A DNA stretch of 64,000 nt from Maribacter litoralis (lineage in GTDB: Bacteria; Bacteroidota; Bacteroidia; Flavobacteriales; Flavobacteriaceae). The stretch's first letter is position 1; each line of letters starts with the position of its first letter. The notes below the pieces were generated by a model that was given only the letters and a program-made list of their open reading frames with translations, did no database searches and was not told the DNA's origin. The stretch covers positions 1,054,001 to 1,118,000 of the forward strand of contig NZ_QCZD01000001.1 of the NCBI RefSeq assembly GCF_003075045.1. Direction: 5' to 3'. Shown here one piece after another: positions 63,050 through 64,000 of this stretch. A program made the position numbers and the translations under genes.

Positions 63050-63492
63050 ATCATTTCACATTTAGAATTTCTACGTTTTTCTAGTTCCAGAATTGAGAAC
63101 AAGGCGAACATAATAAACAGAACATTGAAAACCACATGCTCCTTCCAACTCAAATTTTCAAGAACCCCACCACAGGAACAGGGAACAAAATCACTGAAGT
63201 ACAAAATCAGAATAATATAAACGGTGAACATGGTCATAAGGCTCAAACACGCATATAGGGCAAAAAGTCGGTATCGTTCAAATAGAAGGAAAAAGGATAG
63301 GACTAGTTCCAAGGTCGGGACCATCCAAGCAACGGTATCCGCATACGCCGTTAGAATAGTGGACTGGCCCAATTGTATCTGAAATTGTTGGTAGTCGAAC
63401 AACTTACTTGAAGCAGCATATACGAACAAAACGACAAACAGCATGCTTGAGATGTAAGGTATATTTTTTCTAAGTTTTTCCAAGGTGACCAT
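63046..63492 (-). CDS. MauE/DoxX-like redox-associated membrane protein
   Basis: The protein has 148 residues and four membrane helices. FVYAASSKLFDYQQFQIQLG in helix 1 and SDFVPCSCGGVLENLSWKEH before helix 4 match the MauE-like family common in Bacteroidota. The CSCGG pair of cysteines is the likely redox-active element. MauE itself is needed for disulfide maturation of a periplasmic enzyme. A parallel role here would be to form or reduce disulfides in the four-cysteine protein two genes downstream. That link is inferred from gene order, and the redox role from family resemblance. Confidence 0.86.
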   Translation of the reverse strand: MVTLEKLRKNIPYISSMLFVVLFVYAASSKLFDYQQFQIQLGQSTILTAYADTVAWMVPTLELVLSFFLLFERYRLFALYACLSLMTMFTVYIILILYFSDFVPCSCGGVLENLSWKEHVVFNVLFIMFALFSILELEKRRNSKCEMI

Positions 63493-63582
63493 ATCGTTTG
63501 TATTGATATGGTAAATTTAGAGTGCCCTATTTACTTCTGTGGGAGGATTGATTATCCGACAAGGATTTTAATACTAAGTATT

Positions 63583-64000
63583 TCAACTTCTCAAGGAACT
63601 AGGAGTCCGTCCATATTTTTCCTTAAATGCCCTTGAAAAATGGGGAATGCTCTTAAAACCTACCATATGTGCAATGGTCTTAAGGGATTTACTGGTATAT
63701 TTAATCAGTGTCTTTGCCTTTCGCAAACGTTCCTGAATCAAAAACTTGAATACGGTGGTGCCATATAGCTCCTTGAACCCATATTTCAATTTGAACTCGT
63801 TGGTTCCCATCTGAAGGGCCAGATCCTTCAAATGGGGCGGGTCACTCTCCAAATTGTTTAGAATCATGTCATGTACATTCCTGATCTTTTGAATATCACC
63901 ATGGCTCAACCTTATCTTTCGTCTTTTGGATTCCTTCCCTGGCTCGACGGCATTTTTCCAAAGTCCCTTCACATCGGGTTCAGCATTGGAAAAAAGTACT
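63583..64000 (-). CDS. AraC family regulator, C-terminal part (5' end outside window)
   Basis: The frame is open from the window edge to a stop at 63583 and continues upstream beyond 64000; the GTG at 63972 is only an internal possibility. The visible ~139 residues hold the AraC-type double HTH: LKDLALQMGTNEFKLKYGFK with ELYGTTVFKFLIQERLRKAK, then KTIAHMVGFKSIPHFSRAFK and EKYGRTPSSLR. It is probably the regulator of the MauE/propeller/DUF6520 set and perhaps of the convergent SusCD-protease operon. The sensing domain is not visible. Confidence 0.92.
   Translation of the reverse strand, partial: VLFSNAEPDVKGLWKNAVEPGKESKRRKIRLSHGDIQKIRNVHDMILNNLESDPPHLKDLALQMGTNEFKLKYGFKELYGTTVFKFLIQERLRKAKTLIKYTSKSLKTIAHMVGFKSIPHFSRAFKEKYGRTPSSLRS

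Noticed and set aside
1-64000. CRISPR array, intact tRNA or rRNA gene, complete insertion sequence
   Set aside because: I looked for regularly spaced repeats, cloverleaf-like sequences and transposase motifs and found none; only tRNA tails and broken fragments are present.

Overview
The window looks like chromosomal DNA from a marine member of the Flavobacteriaceae (Bacteroidota). The base composition is AT-rich. There are two SusC/SusD pairs, a one-piece hybrid two-component regulator, many short-lipobox lipoproteins, and Bacteroidota-type -7 boxes (TANNTTTG). I cannot name genus or species from the sequence alone.

Region 1 (1-34.1 kb) is a polysaccharide utilization locus. A tightly overlapping minus-strand operon runs from GH88 (20.57 kb) through an MFS sugar porter, a serine esterase, GH97, a heparinase II/III-fold lyase, an alpha/beta hydrolase, a parallel beta-helix protein with a C-terminal PDZ domain (GH141-like) and a GH29 fucosidase. 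It continues into a TonB receptor/DUF4249 pair, a second heparinase-type lyase, a TlpA thioredoxin and a third lyase cut by the window edge. A SusC/SusD pair is transcribed divergently, followed by a 1.4k-residue hybrid two-component sensor and a ThuA/sugar dehydrogenase/PKD/cytochrome c fusion. The set points to a polymer containing uronic acid and fucose that is cleaved by beta-elimination. No sulfatase is present in the window.

Region 2 (34.8-51.65 kb) behaves like an island. Both ends carry the same 14-base 3' tail of a tRNA gene (proline-like acceptor strand), each followed by an intrinsic terminator, and near-identical 17-base repeats lie just inside. It holds small redox and detoxification genes (VOC, nitroreductase, FMN reductase, DoxX, monooxygenase, GNAT), two beta-lactamase-fold hydrolases, an ABC exporter fused to an M1 peptidase, and two Crp/Fnr regulators. 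Four of its promoters share an 18-base palindromic element exactly 22 bases upstream of a TANNTTTG box, and a fifth has a degenerate copy at the same spacing. This is the hallmark of a local, activator-dependent regulon.

Region 3 (51.65-54.8 kb) is a graveyard of mobile DNA: a frameshifted AbiEii-type toxin fragment, a broken fragment resembling a conjugation coupling protein, and two tiny XRE regulators.

Region 4 (54.8-64 kb) is richer in GC by eye. A second SusC/SusD pair overlaps a metzincin-type zinc protease. It converges on a minus-strand set of an AraC regulator (cut by the window edge), a MauE-like membrane redox protein, a 352-residue exported protein and a small four-cysteine DUF6520-like secreted protein. 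A plausible but untested reading is a secreted cysteine-rich peptide or protein-nutrient system.
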